DNA from: Chamaelirium japonicum
Taxonomy: Eukaryota; Streptophyta; Magnoliopsida; Liliales; Melanthiaceae
Direction of reading: 5' to 3'
NCBI GenBank assembly: GCA_947650365.1
Contig: OX393553.1
Span: 40,223,949-40,287,948 of the forward strand
Length of the DNA: 64,000 nucleotides
The translations under genes were made by a program, and so were the position numbers. The notes below the pieces were generated by a model that saw only the letters and a list, made by a program, of their open reading frames with translations, had not been told where the DNA came from and ran no database searches. This document shows, piece by piece, positions 9,358 through 20,814 of this stretch. Positions within the stretch are counted from its first letter, which is position 1. Every line of letters begins with the position of its first letter.

Positions 9358-11488
9358 TGTTGGAAGTTAATCCGGGTCAGAGGCTCGCAGCGGAAACGAT
9401 TTGGCGGTCGAAAGACCGTTCATGGTGCACGTTACACGATTTAATTTTTTACAGAAACTAATCTACATATGTGTGCATGTGTATGCACGAGAATCGAAAA
9501 CCCCTAACGGCAATCTAGCGTAATGATTAACTAGCATGGATGCAAATCATAATGCTCGCTAGATCTACATGTTAGATTACACATACCTTTCGTACGGATC
9601 TTTTAACCGCGGAGGATTGTCTTCTTTGTCGATGGAGACGGAAGATCGTTCGCGAAGATGCCGACGGTACGAATGGAGATGTTACCTTCTTGTTCACCCG
9701 ATCTCACACGATGCACGGAACGTCGCTCTCGGATCTCTGAGTGCCTCCGAAGAACGACCCTTCTCCTTCTTCAGAACTCCACGCGAGGAAGACGAAGTAG
9801 CAAGCGGGAAACGGAGAGAGATTAGGGAGAGAACTAGAGAGATGAGAGAGAGGGGGGTTCGGTTTCTCTTGTGCATGGGGCCGGCGCCCATAGGTGCCTT
9901 TATAGGGCCGGCCAACACCCCTTGGATAAGGATCCAAGGGGATATTAACCCCCTCTCATTATCTCTCCATTATCTCCCTTTTATCTCTCCGCGTATTTAT
10001 CCGTTTTCCCACTTTTTAGGGCTCGATTTTAACCGATTTATCGCCCCATCCCTATCCATATGGCCGGCCCTATAGATGAGGGATTCTTATCCCTACATCA
10101 TAGGGCCGGCCCTAGTGAGGTGTCCCACCACTAGGGTCGGCCAACAGTGAGGTCCGGCAGAGTGAGGTTTTTACCAAAACGCCCCGACGCCTCATTTTGA
10201 CAATTTCTAGCGTACGATACCTAACGGCCATTACTTAAGTGATATCTACTAGTTACTTACTATTAACTGAGGCCACCGGAAGGTGCCTCTAGCAAAGTCA
10301 ACTAGTCAACTCGCAACATACCCCGGTGCATCGCACCTATGCAGCGAAGTTCACTTATGGCTAGGGATTACAACATACGACTCCGCACTAGTCTCGGGCT
10401 CAACCCTTAGTACTCGTATGTAGTTACGCATCTACCGTGCTCTAGTGCCAAGCACACACGGAGCGTATACTTCTATCTTCCTCCTGCTTATGGTGTTCCG
10501 AGGAAACGGTTCAAGAACCGTACATAATGTCGATAAGGTGGAACCATCAGGGACCGGGGTTCATGGCTTCCAACTCAAGCTCGATCGACACACTACCCGA
10601 GTGTACCATCGATCCTCTGAGCTCGAGTTAACCTGCGTAGCCACCCAGAGTGCGACGCAGGCTGCACTCCAATTCACCCAGACTTACTATGTTCTCCATC
10701 ATACCCCTGCTCTCCGCTTAGTAGTGGTAAACCCGCTGTCCCTCCACTTGATGCCATGATTCACTTCGAGCGGTGAAGACTACCGTCAGACTCGAACGAT
10801 CATATGACTTGGTTCCTTCCAGGTTGACCTATACATCGTACCTCTGATTACCCCGTCGAGTAATCGAACCCGGTCAACAGTCAAACTGATGACCACCAGG
10901 CCTGGGTTTGGTACAGTGTAAGTTACACCAAGGAACGCACCTCCCATCAGGGGTGTGGATGGCCTGCAGGAGTGACACGCTAATGCAACGCCAGCCGGGT
11001 AACCCAGTACACCGTGGTTTTGGATCACTGCATATGGACCCTCACACATTGGTGCGCCAAAGCACCACGCAACTGGTTAGTCCATCAGACGTGGCTCCTC
11101 AGGGTTTAGGACTGTTTTACCCTAAGCAGAAACACGGCTTAGTGTACCAGTGTCTGCTCACTGATCTGTACACCGTGTTAGTTCCGTTCAGCCACAGACA
11201 CTGTGCCTGGTGATGACCATGGTGAAGACATCCCATGAACTGTCATCGCCAACAGCTTAACATGATGAGGCGACCAACCTGATCATAGCTGCGAACTTAT
11301 TTAGGTTATACGGGACCAATCCACTTAGTCTTCAACTCAGTGGACTACCATATAACCATGGCTCTCTGTTATCTAAAGAACACGTAACTATGTTACGCAC
11401 CTATATGCATCTCATATATTAATAACTATCAATCTTTATTAGACCGAAACATAAAGTTTTACAAGCTTAGAACACAACAATCCTAACA
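9358..11488 (-). mobile_element. Copia 3' LTR (2,131 bp)
   Basis: It matches 17217-19347 over its full length, with the same length and about 18 substitutions and no visible indels. Several GGCCGG-rich strings (GGGCCGGCCC and variants near 9905, 10060, 10100, 10135) occur in both orientations. A 168-aa open frame at 9569-10075 is retained in both LTRs but has no recognisable domain, and the LTR identity alone explains its retention. Confidence 0.96.
9898..9904 (-). promoter_or_regulatory. Candidate TATA box, copia 3' LTR copy
   Basis: On the minus strand this reads TATAAAG within CCCTATAAAGGCACC. The identical motif in the 5' LTR is at 17757-17763. If used, U3 would be about 1.6 kb and R-U5 about 0.5 kb. 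Only the motif supports it. Confidence 0.4.
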
Positions 11489-11499
11489 ATCTCCCACTT
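11489..11499 (-). other. Polypurine tract of the copia element
   Basis: On the minus strand this reads AAGTGGGAGAT immediately before the LTR start TGTTAGG, the usual copia PPT wording. It lies a few bases after the RNase H stop codon. Confidence 0.88.
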
Positions 11500-11502
11500 G
11501 GT

Positions 11503-12807
11503 CTAGTGAAGCAAAACGGTTTTGACTCCCATCGCGTCCACATGTCGCTCGAATGCCTTGGTAGGTATTGCCTTTGTGAAAGGATCAGCAACATTATCTG
11601 TTGATGCAATCTGCGTCACCGCTACTCGCCCTTGCTTTTGAAACTGCCGAATCAAGTGGAACTTGCGCTCGATGTGCTTCCCCTTTTGGTGATGTCTTGG
11701 CTCCTTGGCTTGTGCTACCGCCCCACTATTGTCGCAGTAAAGCACAATAGGTAACTGGGCCTCTGGTACACATCCCAAATCCGTAAGGAATTTCTTGAGC
11801 CATACCGCCTCTTTGGCTGCCTCGCACGCTGCAACGTACTCAGCCTCTGTGGTAGAGTCTGCGATGCATTTCTGCTTCACACTCTGCCAACTAACCGCTC
11901 CTCCTCCTAGCATAAACACAAAACCTGATGTCGACTTTCTGGATTCCAAATCTGACATAAAGTCAGAATCTGTATATCCAATCGGCGTCAGTTCTTGTCC
12001 AGTGTATACCAACTCATAGTCCCTTGTTCTACGAAGGTACTTGAGTATACACTTCACAGCTGTCCAGTGATCTGGACCCGGATTCGACTGAAACCGACCC
12101 ATCATGCCTACTGCGAAACAGATATCAGGCCTTGTACAATGCATAGCATACATTAGACTACCTAATGCCGAAGCATAAGGTATCTTCTGTATTTCTGCTC
12201 TCTCCTCAGGTGTCTTAGGACATTGATCCTTAGACAGTTTTATGCCATGTCTAAATGGCACAAAACCCTTCTTGGAGTTTTGCATGTCAAATCTAACCAT
12301 AACCTTATCTATATACGCAGCCTGTGACAGCGAGAGAATCCTGTTCTGGCGATCACGTGTTACCTTGATCCCCAAAACATAACTCGCTTCACCTAGGTCT
12401 TTCATATCGAACTGTGTTGACAACCAGACCTTTACCGTTGATAATGTTCCTACATCATTTCTAATGAGCAGAATATCATCTACGTAAAGTATCAAATATA
12501 CTACTGTGGTCTTATCAGTCCTCTTGTATACACATGGTTCATCCTCGTTTTGAGTAAATCCATATGACTGGATTGCCTGATCAAAACGGATGTTCCAACT
12601 TCTAGATGCTTGCTTTAGTCCATAAATGGACTTCTGCAACTTGCAAACTAGATGTTCCTGACCCTCTGACTCAAAGCCTGGTGGCTGAATCATATAAATG
12701 TCTTCTTCCAAATTTCCATTAAGGAATGCTGTCTTGACATCCATTTGCCAGATCTCCCAGTCATAATGGGCTGCAATGGATAGGAGGATCCGAATAGACT
12801 TTATCAT
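11503..12807 (-). CDS. Copia pol, third part: reverse transcriptase and RNase H
   Basis: This 434-residue frame copies the element RNA into DNA and removes the RNA strand in the cytoplasmic particle. Visible RT motifs are QMDVKTAFLNG (Asp23), YGLKQASRSW (about 62-71) and the catalytic YVDD at 108-111. RNase H follows, with Asp280 in the TDSD motif, Glu323 in TTEAEY and Asp359 in CDNSGA. It ends with a TAG just before the PPT. The upstream piece is in the same frame, separated only by the TAA at 12826-12828 and six sense codons. The annotated Met is therefore an internal codon of the ancestral polyprotein and not a true start. IRND after YVDD departs from the usual I-G-N-D. Confidence 0.93.
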   Translation of the reverse strand: MIKSIRILLSIAAHYDWEIWQMDVKTAFLNGNLEEDIYMIQPPGFESEGQEHLVCKLQKSIYGLKQASRSWNIRFDQAIQSYGFTQNEDEPCVYKRTDKTTVVYLILYVDDILLIRNDVGTLSTVKVWLSTQFDMKDLGEASYVLGIKVTRDRQNRILSLSQAAYIDKVMVRFDMQNSKKGFVPFRHGIKLSKDQCPKTPEERAEIQKIPYASALGSLMYAMHCTRPDICFAVGMMGRFQSNPGPDHWTAVKCILKYLRRTRDYELVYTGQELTPIGYTDSDFMSDLESRKSTSGFVFMLGGGAVSWQSVKQKCIADSTTEAEYVAACEAAKEAVWLKKFLTDLGCVPEAQLPIVLYCDNSGAVAQAKEPRHHQKGKHIERKFHLIRQFQKQGRVAVTQIASTDNVADPFTKAIPTKAFERHVDAMGVKTVLLH

Positions 12808-12825
12808 AGCTACCGGCGAGAAGGT

Positions 12826-14244
12826 TTAGTCAAAGTCGATCCCTTCTCTCTGGGTGTAACCCTTGGCAACTAATCTAGCTTTATAAGTCTCTATTGTACC
12901 ATCAGATCCTCTCTTCTTCTTATACACCCACTTACACCCAATAGGTTTAATATTGGATGATGGTGTAACAAGAGTCCAGACTGCGTTATGGGACATTGAT
13001 TCAATTTCTACCTCCATAGCCTTTTGCCAGTCAGATCTGTCAGAAGCTCCCACTGCCTCATCGTAGCTCAGTGGGTCATCCTCCTGACCCTCTGGATCAA
13101 CCAATAAGGTTTCTCCATAGTATCTGTCAGGAGCTCTGATGTTTCTCCCACTGCGACGAGGTGGTGGTGGTGTTACAGGATTAATAGGTTCTACAGTATC
13201 TAGTATATTATCATCTGTAATGTCAGCTCCCACTATGCTTTTGGATGCGCTCTCTGATCTAGTACCCAGTAGCTCATCCAGAACTACCTTACTAGTAGGT
13301 TTGTGGTCCACAATATAATCCTGTTCTAGGAAATAGGCGTTCGTAGAAACGATCACTTTCTTTTCCTCAGGATCATAAAATAGACCACCTTTGGTCTCCT
13401 TGGAATACCCTACAAATAAGCATACTCTGGTTTTAGATTTCATCTTTTCCCTCTTATCCCTTCGCACATGTGCAGGGCATCCCCATATTCTGAAATGCTG
13501 TATCAATGGCTTTCGCTTTGACCACAGTTCTCTAGGGGTCAGAGGCACTGACTTAGACGGAACGTGATTCAGAATATAAACTGCTGTTTGTAGGGCATAT
13601 CCCCAAAAGGTCATTGGTAAATTGGCGTAACTCATCATGCTACGAACCATGTCCAACAAGGTTCGATTCCTTCTCTCGAAAACTCCATTCTGTTGTGGGG
13701 TACCTGGAGCAGTTAACTGGGATTTTATCCCATGCTCCACCATATACCCTAGGAACTCGTCAGATAGGTATTCACCTCCTCGATCAGATCGAAGGGTTTT
13801 TATATATTTACCTGTCTGCTTTTCTACTTCAGCCCTGAACTCTTTGAACATGTCAAAGGATTCCGACTTCCGATGCATCAGGTAAATGTAACCATATCTT
13901 GAGTAATCATCAATGAATGTGATGAAATACTCATGGCCTCCTATCGCCTTGACGTTCATGGGTCCACATACATCCGAATGGATTAACTCTAACACCTCGG
14001 TAGCTCTTACTCCTTTGCCTTTAAAGGACCTCTTGGTCATCTTGCCTTCCAGGCAGGATTCACAGGTGGGAAGGATCTCCGTAGGATCTGTTTCCAGAAG
14101 CCCGGCCTTCACCATTCTATGGATCCTATCTAAGGCAATATGCCCAAGTCGTAAGTGCCACAGGTGGGTTAAATTTTCCGAAGGATTCTTACGCTTAGAT
14201 GAATTAACATTAAATGCTGAAGTTATTATGTTATCTTTTTTCAA
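12826..14244 (-). CDS. Copia pol, second part: integrase and start of RT
   Basis: This 472-residue frame holds the GAG-pre-integrase zinc-binding region (His30, His35, Cys61, Cys64), the integrase core with Asp91 (HSDVCGP), Asp154 (RSDRGGEY) and Glu190 (ERRNRT) in D,D-35-E spacing, a Pro-rich linker, and the first RT block (WVYKKK, about 430-435, and [10 protein letters not shown]). Integrase joins the cDNA ends to the target and makes the 5-bp duplication. The frame opens at a TTG in an A run, so it has no real start of its own. It continues the gag-protease frame after a +1 shift. It ends at TAA 12826-12828, where relatives read through into the RT palm. Confidence 0.93.
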   Translation of the reverse strand: MKKDNIITSAFNVNSSKRKNPSENLTHLWHLRLGHIALDRIHRMVKAGLLETDPTEILPTCESCLEGKMTKRSFKGKGVRATEVLELIHSDVCGPMNVKAIGGHEYFITFIDDYSRYGYIYLMHRKSESFDMFKEFRAEVEKQTGKYIKTLRSDRGGEYLSDEFLGYMVEHGIKSQLTAPGTPQQNGVFERRNRTLLDMVRSMMSYANLPMTFWGYALQTAVYILNHVPSKSVPLTPRELWSKRKPLIQHFRIWGCPAHVRRDKREKMKSKTRVCLFVGYSKETKGGLFYDPEEKKVIVSTNAYFLEQDYIVDHKPTSKVVLDELLGTRSESASKSIVGADITDDNILDTVEPINPVTPPPPRRSGRNIRAPDRYYGETLLVDPEGQEDDPLSYDEAVGASDRSDWQKAMEVEIESMSHNAVWTLVTPSSNIKPIGCKWVYKKKRGSDGTIETYKARLVAKGYTQREGIDFD

Positions 14245-15469
14245 ATTTAGGACTTACAACATAGAGATGATTCTGAACCATTCCTCTTATTATAAAAGTT
14301 CCATTCAGTTTAAACGACACACCAGAAGCATCAAAATAAACTGAATAACCTTCATTAACTAAAGAAGAAACATAAATTAAGTTACGTCGCAAGGACGGTA
14401 CATAAAAGACATCTCTAAGTGTCAAAGTCTTATTATTCGAAAAACTAAGATTAACATCTCCAATAGCTTCAGCAGCAGCCACGGCCTCAGTTCCCATGCT
14501 CAGGGTCACTTCTCCATCAAGTAATCTTCTGCTTTCCCGAAACCCCTGAAGGGAGTTACAGGCATGGTTAGTGGATCCAGAATCCACAATCCAACTAGCA
14601 AAAGTACTATTACTTGAAAGAAATGATTCAACAACTAAGAGTTGTAGATTACCTTCACCAGCATTCTGAGGCTTCTTGCAGTCCTTCTTCCAATGACCCT
14701 TCTGGCCACACCGGAAGCACTTCGTGCCCGGTTTCTTTGATTCTCCAGACCCAGAGGCTCCATCAGAGTCCTGTACAGGCAATGACTTAGGTTTCCTTTT
14801 ATGTTTCTTGCCCTGAGGTTTACCAGGCTTCTTGAAGGATCTGCGTTGCACGTGAAGTGCTTCGCCCTTCTGCTTGAAGCCATCCTCAGCTGCCTGGAGA
14901 GCTCCCGGAAGCTCTGCATTTGTCATAGCCAACTTGTTCAAATTAAAGTTGGTGACAAAGCCTTCAAAGGCTCCAGACAGTGACGAGAGGAAGATGTCTA
15001 TCATCACCTCGCCTTCTAGCACAATGTCCATGGTAGCTAGTTCGTTCTGGAACCCAAACATTTTCATCATGTGTTCCCGAACCAGCGTCCCATTGGACAT
15101 CTTAGTGCCGACGAGTTTCTTGATGGTAAGGTATCGCGTAACGCGATTGTGACCTTCAAACATCTCCTTTAAATACAACATCATGTCAGAAGCGTCGGGC
15201 ATCTCCTCGACTTGCTTCTGCAGAGTTGTTTGCAAGGATGCTATTATATAGCATTTACATATCTTATTGGATTCCTTCCAGTCAGTGAATGCCTTTAACT
15301 GTGCCTCTGTGGCATTGGGTCCTGGCAAATCTGGCTCAGGGTCATTAAGGGCTGACATATATTTACCAATCCTTAGGACCAGGTACAGGTTGCGCTTCCA
15401 GTCCTCATAGTTGGGACCGGTAAGTTTGTGGTCATTTAGGATAGCGGACAGGGGGTCTAACTTAGTCAT
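14231..15469 (-). CDS. Copia gag, zinc knuckle and aspartic protease
   Basis: This 412-residue frame starts at ATG 15469, the first ATG of the coding region after the long leader. Residues 1-205 resemble the copia Gag domain ([14 protein letters not shown] near 14-27). A basic stretch (about 209-228) is followed by a CCHC zinc knuckle [14 protein letters not shown] at 251-264, which binds the RNA. The aspartic protease active site [12 protein letters not shown] is at 293-304. The frame then enters the GAG-pre-integrase region (NHLYVVSP) and stops at TAA 14231-14233, right after an A6 run. The integrase frame overlaps it by 14 bases and is reached by a +1 shift, most simply a one-base insertion in the A run. 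Confidence 0.93.
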   Translation of the reverse strand: MTKLDPLSAILNDHKLTGPNYEDWKRNLYLVLRIGKYMSALNDPEPDLPGPNATEAQLKAFTDWKESNKICKCYIIASLQTTLQKQVEEMPDASDMMLYLKEMFEGHNRVTRYLTIKKLVGTKMSNGTLVREHMMKMFGFQNELATMDIVLEGEVMIDIFLSSLSGAFEGFVTNFNLNKLAMTNAELPGALQAAEDGFKQKGEALHVQRRSFKKPGKPQGKKHKRKPKSLPVQDSDGASGSGESKKPGTKCFRCGQKGHWKKDCKKPQNAGEGNLQLLVVESFLSSNSTFASWIVDSGSTNHACNSLQGFRESRRLLDGEVTLSMGTEAVAAAEAIGDVNLSFSNNKTLTLRDVFYVPSLRRNLIYVSSLVNEGYSVYFDASGVSFKLNGTFIIRGMVQNHLYVVSPKFEKR

Positions 15470-17201
15470 CTGAAAATTAAGATTGAATAATGAGTATGCA
15501 TGAAAACTTATTTTATAGATTTTTAAAACAAGCTAATTATATCCATATGTCGACGCTACCCTCAAGCGAAGCCATCTCTATGGATTAATTAACCATGTAT
15601 GTAAGATCTCGGAATCGGCTGTACCTGCCCTAGGGGGCATCATACAGCGTCAATCCGCTTACACGGGCCTTTTCCTTGACCCTATCCAAATCTGCCAACT
15701 AAGGGCTGTGATGGACCATGGTTATCTTTCGGCCAGTACCACGTGATCACCGTTGTCTTCGCAACGAATACCTCACGTGTACTTAGGATGCTAACCCACG
15801 AGCCTAAGCAATTACGACACGGGAGTTCATGCGGCCCCCACTAGGGTGGGATGAAAAGCCCTTCTCTCCTGGCCCCGTAATCGCCATATCCACAGGGAGG
15901 TCATTAAGTAATTTGGCATGGAAACACACAGCTCCCACCCTAGGGGGTGTGAAGTTATGCATCCCCACCCAAACACAAAACGACTGGCCGTGGAGGCCAG
16001 AGGATCTTATAAAAGTCCTCTCTTGCATCCCTTATAAATCTGAGGGTTATTTTGCGAGTATGAATTTATGCAAATGCAACGGTAGCGACCTCCTAAATAC
16101 TAGACCCTGGTCACACCATGCTCCCACTAGCGTTCAAACCTTTCGCCTAGCATTAATCACTCTCGGAATATCATAGTCCCTGCCTCAAGTGGATTTCTCC
16201 ATTCAAGGGTCACATTACATATTCCAAGAGTATCGATGCTTTGCAAAATTGGTTATCACGCTAATGCTCTGGAGCTAATCCTAGAGTCAGACTCACTGGA
16301 AAGGACTCCCACTAGTCATGGCGCCTCGCTTATAGATTTGACAATTGATGTTCAATGGATCTCCATCTCATCTTTGATTTCAATGCTGGCCAAATAGGCA
16401 CACCCGACTAGTCGGGTGCTCTCCTAATGGTGGCATAACCATATGTGATGGGATCCCACTAACATCAAAAGTCAACTAAATAATAGGCGTCATCTAGCGG
16501 GATCCTAACCTCAAACAGTCGCTTGGACCGGAGGGGAAAGGCTTCCCTCTGAAAACTGATAATCATATTATGTCATCGGGGTTCGATATGAAGCATAAAG
16601 AACTAATTAAAGAAAGCAACCATAAAAACTGAATTAAGTTCAGGGTCCGACCCCTGAACCTAATTAGCACAACGCAGGCCTCTAGCTTTCTTCGCAAGGT
16701 TCCTCGGTCCGGCTCCTCCGTCGCGCTTGCGAACACTTTGCCGGATCGTCTTCATCCTCCAGGGTTCCGCTTCCGCTCCCGATGGTGGATTTCTTTGGCA
16801 CGTCTTTCTTCTCGATCTGTAACTGAAAAAGTCTAGTACGCTACGAGCAAGTGCTCGGTCGTACACAATTTCCTAGAAAGAAAAGAAAACACACCTAGAA
16901 AAAGGCCATGGGAAACCGAGGATGGACAAACCCCATCGCTCGCCCAATCTATGGCTCAATTACATATCCACACACAGAAAACAAATCCAGACAATTGCTA
17001 ACTCGGGGTCCGACCCCCGGTAGCAAGCACAAAGCATAGATCTAGATTTTTTATAGCGGCGCCCTGCAAGAATGATTAATAGAACAAGCACAATCTATAT
17101 ATATGCATGATCTAAGCGTATGAACCCCGATGATCTCACGCATTCATCATGCGCCCACATGTTCGTTTCATGAAAAAACGTGAAACGCACACCACTAATG
17201 C
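15470..17201 (-). other. Copia leader between PBS and gag
   Basis: These 1.73 kb are transcribed as the 5' untranslated leader in element orientation. I see no convincing gene; the 68-aa frame at 16660-16866 and the 115-aa frame at 15829-16176 show no domain. The sequence repeatedly contains TCCCACTAG-type strings, and a packaging signal is expected here but cannot be recognised by eye. Confidence 0.7.
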
Positions 17202-17214
17202 GGCTCTGATACCA
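17202..17214 (-). other. Primer binding site for tRNA-iMet (copia)
   Basis: On the minus strand this reads TGGTATCAGAGCC, the standard plant copia PBS complementary to the 3' end of initiator tRNA-Met. Two bases separate it from the 5' LTR. Confidence 0.95.
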
Positions 17215-17216
17215 AT

Positions 17217-19347
17217 TGTTGGAAGTTAATCCGGGTCAGAGGCTCGCAGCGGAAACAATTTGGCGGTCGAAAGACCGTTCATGGTGCACGTTACACGATT
17301 TAATTTTTCACAGAAACTAATCTACATATGTGTGCATGTGTATGCACGAGAATCGAAAACCCCTAACGGCAATCTAGCGTAATGATTAACTAGCATGGAT
17401 GCAAATCATAATGCTCGCTAGATCTACATGTTAGATTACACATACCTTTCGTACGGATCTTTTAACCGCGGAGGATTGTCTTCTTTGTCGATGGAGACGG
17501 AAGATCGTTCGCGAAGATGCCGACGGTACGAATGGAGATGTTACCTTCTTGTTCACCCGATCTCACACGATGCACGGAACGTCGCTCTCGGATCTCTGAG
17601 TGCCTCCGAAGAACGACCCTTCTCCTACTTCAGAACTCCACGCGAGGAAGACGAAGTAGCAAGCGGGAAACGGAGAGAGATTAGGGAGAGAACTAGAGAG
17701 ATGAGAGAGAGGGGGGTTCGGTTTCTCTTGTGCATGGGGCCGGCGCCCATAGGTGCCTTTATAGGGCCGGCCAACACCCCTTGGATAAGGATCCAAGGGG
17801 ATATTAACCCCCTCTCATTATCTCTCCATTATCTCCCTTTTATCTCTCCGCGTATTTATCCGTTTTCCCACTTTTTAGGGCTCGATTTTAACCGATTTAT
17901 CGCCCCATCCCTATCCATATGGCCGGCCCTATAGATGAGGGATTCTTATCCCTACATCATAGGGCTGGCCCTAGTGAGGTGTCCCACCACTAGGGTCGGC
18001 CAACAGTGAGGTCCGGTAGAGTAAGGTTTTTACCAAAACGCCCCGACGCCTCATTTTGACCATTTCTAGCGTGCGATACCTAACGGCCATTACTTAAGTG
18101 ATATCTACTAGTTACTTACTATTAACTGAGGCCACCGGAAGGTGCCTCTAGCAAAGTCAACTAGTCAACTCGCAACATACCCCGGTGCATCGCACCTATG
18201 CAGCGAAGTTCACTTATGGCTAGGGATTACAACATACGACTCCGCACTAGTCTCGGGCTCAACCCTTAGTACTCGTATGTAGTTACGCATCTACCGTGCT
18301 CTAGTGCCAAGCACACACGGAGCGTATACTTCTATCTTCCTCCTGCTTATGGTGTTCCGAGGAGACGGTTCAAGAACCGTACATAATGTCGATAAGGTGG
18401 AACCATCAGGGACCGGGGTTCATGGCTTCCAACTCAAACTCGATCGACACACTACCCGAGTATACCATCGATCCTCTGAGCTCGAGTTAACCTGCGTAGC
18501 CACCCAGAGTGCGACGCAGGCTGCACTCCAATTCACCCAGACTTACTATGTTCTCCATCATACCCCTGCTCTCTGCTTAGTAGTGGTAAACCCGCTGTCC
18601 CTCCACTTGATGCCATGATTCACTTCGAGCGGTGAAGACTACCGTCAGACTCGAACGATCATATGACTTGGTTCCTTCCAGGTTGACCTATACATCGTAC
18701 CTCTGATTACCCCGTCGAGTAATCGAACCCGGTCAATAGTCAAACTGATGACCACCAGGCCTGGGTTTGGTACAGTGTAAGTCACACCAAGGAACGCACC
18801 TCCCATCAGGGGTGTGGATGGCCTGCAGGAGTGACACGCTAATGCAACGCCAGCCGGGTAACCCAGTACACCGTGGTTTTGGATCACTGCATATGGACCC
18901 TCACACATTGGTGCGCCAAAGCACCACGCAACTGGTTAGTCCATCAGACGTGGCTCCTCAGGGTTTAGGACCGTTTTACCCTAAGCAGAAACACGGCTTA
19001 GTGTACCAGTGTCTGCTCACTGATCTGTACACCGTGTTAGTTCCGTTCAGCCACAGACACTGTGCCTGGTGATGACCATGGTGAAGACATCCCATGAACT
19101 GTCATCGCCAACAGCTTAACATGATGAGGCGACCAACCTGATCATAGCTGCGAACTTATTTAGGTTATACGGGACCAATCCACTTAGTCTTCAACTCAGT
19201 GGACTACCATATAACCATGGCTCTCTGTTCTCTAAAGAACACGTAACTATGTTACGCACCTATATGCATCTCATATATTAATAACTATCAATCTTTATTA
19301 GACCAAAACATAAAGTTTTACAAGCTTAGAACACATCAATCCTAACA
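17217..19347 (-). mobile_element. Copia 5' LTR (2,131 bp)
   Basis: This LTR is adjacent to the PBS and therefore the promoter-bearing 5' LTR of the minus-strand element. A TATAAAG motif lies at 17757-17763 on the minus strand. It is followed by TTTCT (19348-19352), the target duplication. Differences from the 3' LTR are scattered single-base changes, mostly transitions. Confidence 0.96.
17757..17763 (-). promoter_or_regulatory. Candidate TATA box in copia 5' LTR
   Basis: The minus strand reads CCCTATAAAGGCACC. A transcript starting about 30 bases downstream would run through R-U5, PBS and leader into gag. Confidence 0.42.
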
Positions 19348-19352
19348 TTTCT
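19348..19352. repeat. Target-site duplication of the copia element, right copy
   Basis: TTTCT is identical to 9353-9357, which proves that the gypsy sequence on the two sides was once continuous. Confidence 0.92.
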
Positions 19353-19760
19353 GGCCGATCAGATGGGGGACGATCGGGAGAAATTCACCGATCGGACAAA
19401 AACAACCGGTCAAAAAATGATTGATCGGTCGAATATCCACGTTTGGCTCCAGATCTAGGGTGTTTTTCGCCAATCAGATGGAAAACGAAGGGGAGGAAGG
19501 GGGTCGAGGTTCGCCGATCGGGCGAATTTGATCGATCGGTCAAATTTGATCGATCGGGCAAATTCGACCGATCGGAGCACCGATCGGGTGATTTTGCACT
19601 AAATTTGGAGAAAAACCCTCTTTTTGACCGATCGCTGAAACCTTGACCGGCTGAATATGCCCGATCGGTCGCCGGCTGCCGGTCTGAGGCGGAGTTGGCA
19701 TTGTTGGTGAAGATGGGGACGCTGCAGCTGGCTCGATCGGGTGTGTGTTACCGATTGGAG
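19353..19760. repeat. Continuation of the GATCGG repeats of the gypsy 3' region
   Basis: GATCGG/CCGATC motifs continue, more degenerate than at 8041-9300: GACCGATCGG and GATCGATCGGTC at 19510-19580, isolated motifs to about 19742. It joins to 9357 once the copia element and one TTTCT are removed. The mixed open frames here are not recognisable proteins. Confidence 0.85.
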
Positions 19761-19864
19761 TCGAGGGTGGCGTAGAGGTGACCGCTGCCGGACCCGCGAC
19801 CTGCAGCCGCTTGGAGAGGAGGAGAGAGTGCTCGTGCTTGTAGGACGCCGGAGCAGAGAGGGTT

Positions 19865-20265
19865 CTGCAGTCACGGGGCCGGGGGATCACAAGTCACGGG
19901 TTGTGACTGCTCAAACCCCACTTTGCAGTCACGGGTTGTGACTGCCCAAAACTTCACAAGGGCTGCTCTGACTTCACTGCTCAGTCACGGGCTCCCACTG
20001 CTGCCATACTTTTTTGAATGCATAAATGCTGGCCGTTGGATCAGGTCAGTGGGCTGTGATCGATCGCCATACAGAATGAGGCTCTTCACTGTGCAGTCAC
20101 GGGCTCTCACCGCTGACTCACTTTTGTGAATGGATAAATGCTGGCCGTTGATCTCATGTGCTTTGAAGCTGAGGTTCACAGTGAACCGAACGTGAGTCAC
20201 GGGTTCCCAACGGAGGTCGTAGTGGGTAGCAGCAAACGTGAGTCACGGGCTCACAGTGAGTCAAA
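19865..20265. repeat. Dispersed AGTCACGGG motifs
   Basis: AGTCACGGG or close variants occur about seven times (near 19870, 19893, 19927, 19983, 20095, 20194, 20240). At 19925-19945 GCAGTCAC and GTGACTGC form a perfect 8-bp stem around GGGTT. Short flanking blocks such as AATGCTGGCCGTTG also recur (about 20025 and 20140), so this is a decayed tandem array in the gypsy 3' region. Confidence 0.7.
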
Positions 20266-20814
20266 TGAAAGTTGAGGTTTCATTGGCGAATCCTGGCCAC
20301 TGATTTTGTTTCCAACGGAGGTCGTACGCTGTGATGTGGGTATCCGGTTTTAGAGAGAGAAAGAAGAGGTGGAGTGCTGGGTGGATCGGTGCACATGCAT
20401 GCATGCATGCATGGAAGTTCCATGCATGATGGAAGGGAAGGCTGTGATAGCTTGATGCAATGAAGGCTGTGATGGCATTGTTGTTGTGATGGCATTGATG
20501 CACAAATGATGGCATTGTTGCTGTGATGGCATTGATTATGGCCGTTGATTCACACCTTTGATGTTTGCTTCAAAGGTCAAAAGTTGACAACCCAGGTGAA
20601 GGCCATGTAAACGTTTGGTGTATATACCACGCGTGCTCCCAACCCGACACGCTATGGTCGTTTGATTTGAATTATTCTTGATCAAACACCATACAACCAA
20701 AAGGTATTTCAAATGGACTGAACACCCAGATCGGTCAAGTGGGATTTCTTCTTTCTAGTTGGAGGAATCGTCTGTACTGAAATTGGGTCCCGCTACCAAT
20801 GCGAATCCCGCTCG
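20266..20814. other. Gypsy internal region without recognisable gene
   Basis: It contains an ATGC microsatellite (20395-20413) and a short run of GTGATGGCATTG copies at 20470-20535, but no coding sequence I can support. Confidence 0.6.
20395..20413. repeat. ATGC tetranucleotide microsatellite
   Basis: Four to five ATGC units in a row, self-complementary as GCATGC. A shorter GCATG block follows at 20422. Confidence 0.9.

Larger units (their letters stand above)
9358..19347 (-). mobile_element. Complete Ty1/copia LTR retrotransposon nested in the gypsy element
   Basis: This 9,990-bp element has two 2,131-bp LTRs starting TGTTGG and ending CTAACA, a TTTCT target duplication, a PBS complementary to tRNA-iMet (17202-17214) and a purine tract next to the other LTR. 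It reads on the minus strand. The coding order gag, protease, integrase, RT, RNase H is that of copia elements. The LTRs are long for a copia element and a 1.7-kb leader separates PBS and gag. Gag-pol is broken by a frame change near 14236 and a stop at 12826-12828, so this copy should not make the full polyprotein unaided. I count about 18 LTR mismatches, a young insertion. Confidence 0.97.

Noticed and set aside
9569..10075. 168-aa open frame in the copia LTR, repeated at 17428-17934
   Set aside because: No domain is recognisable. Retention in both copies follows from LTR identity, and the overlapping minus-strand frames are equally long-lived.
14231..14244. Programmed -1 frameshift at the A6 run between gag-protease and integrase
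   Set aside because: The frames are related by +1, not -1. The -1 frame meets stop codons at once. A simple one-base insertion explains it better.
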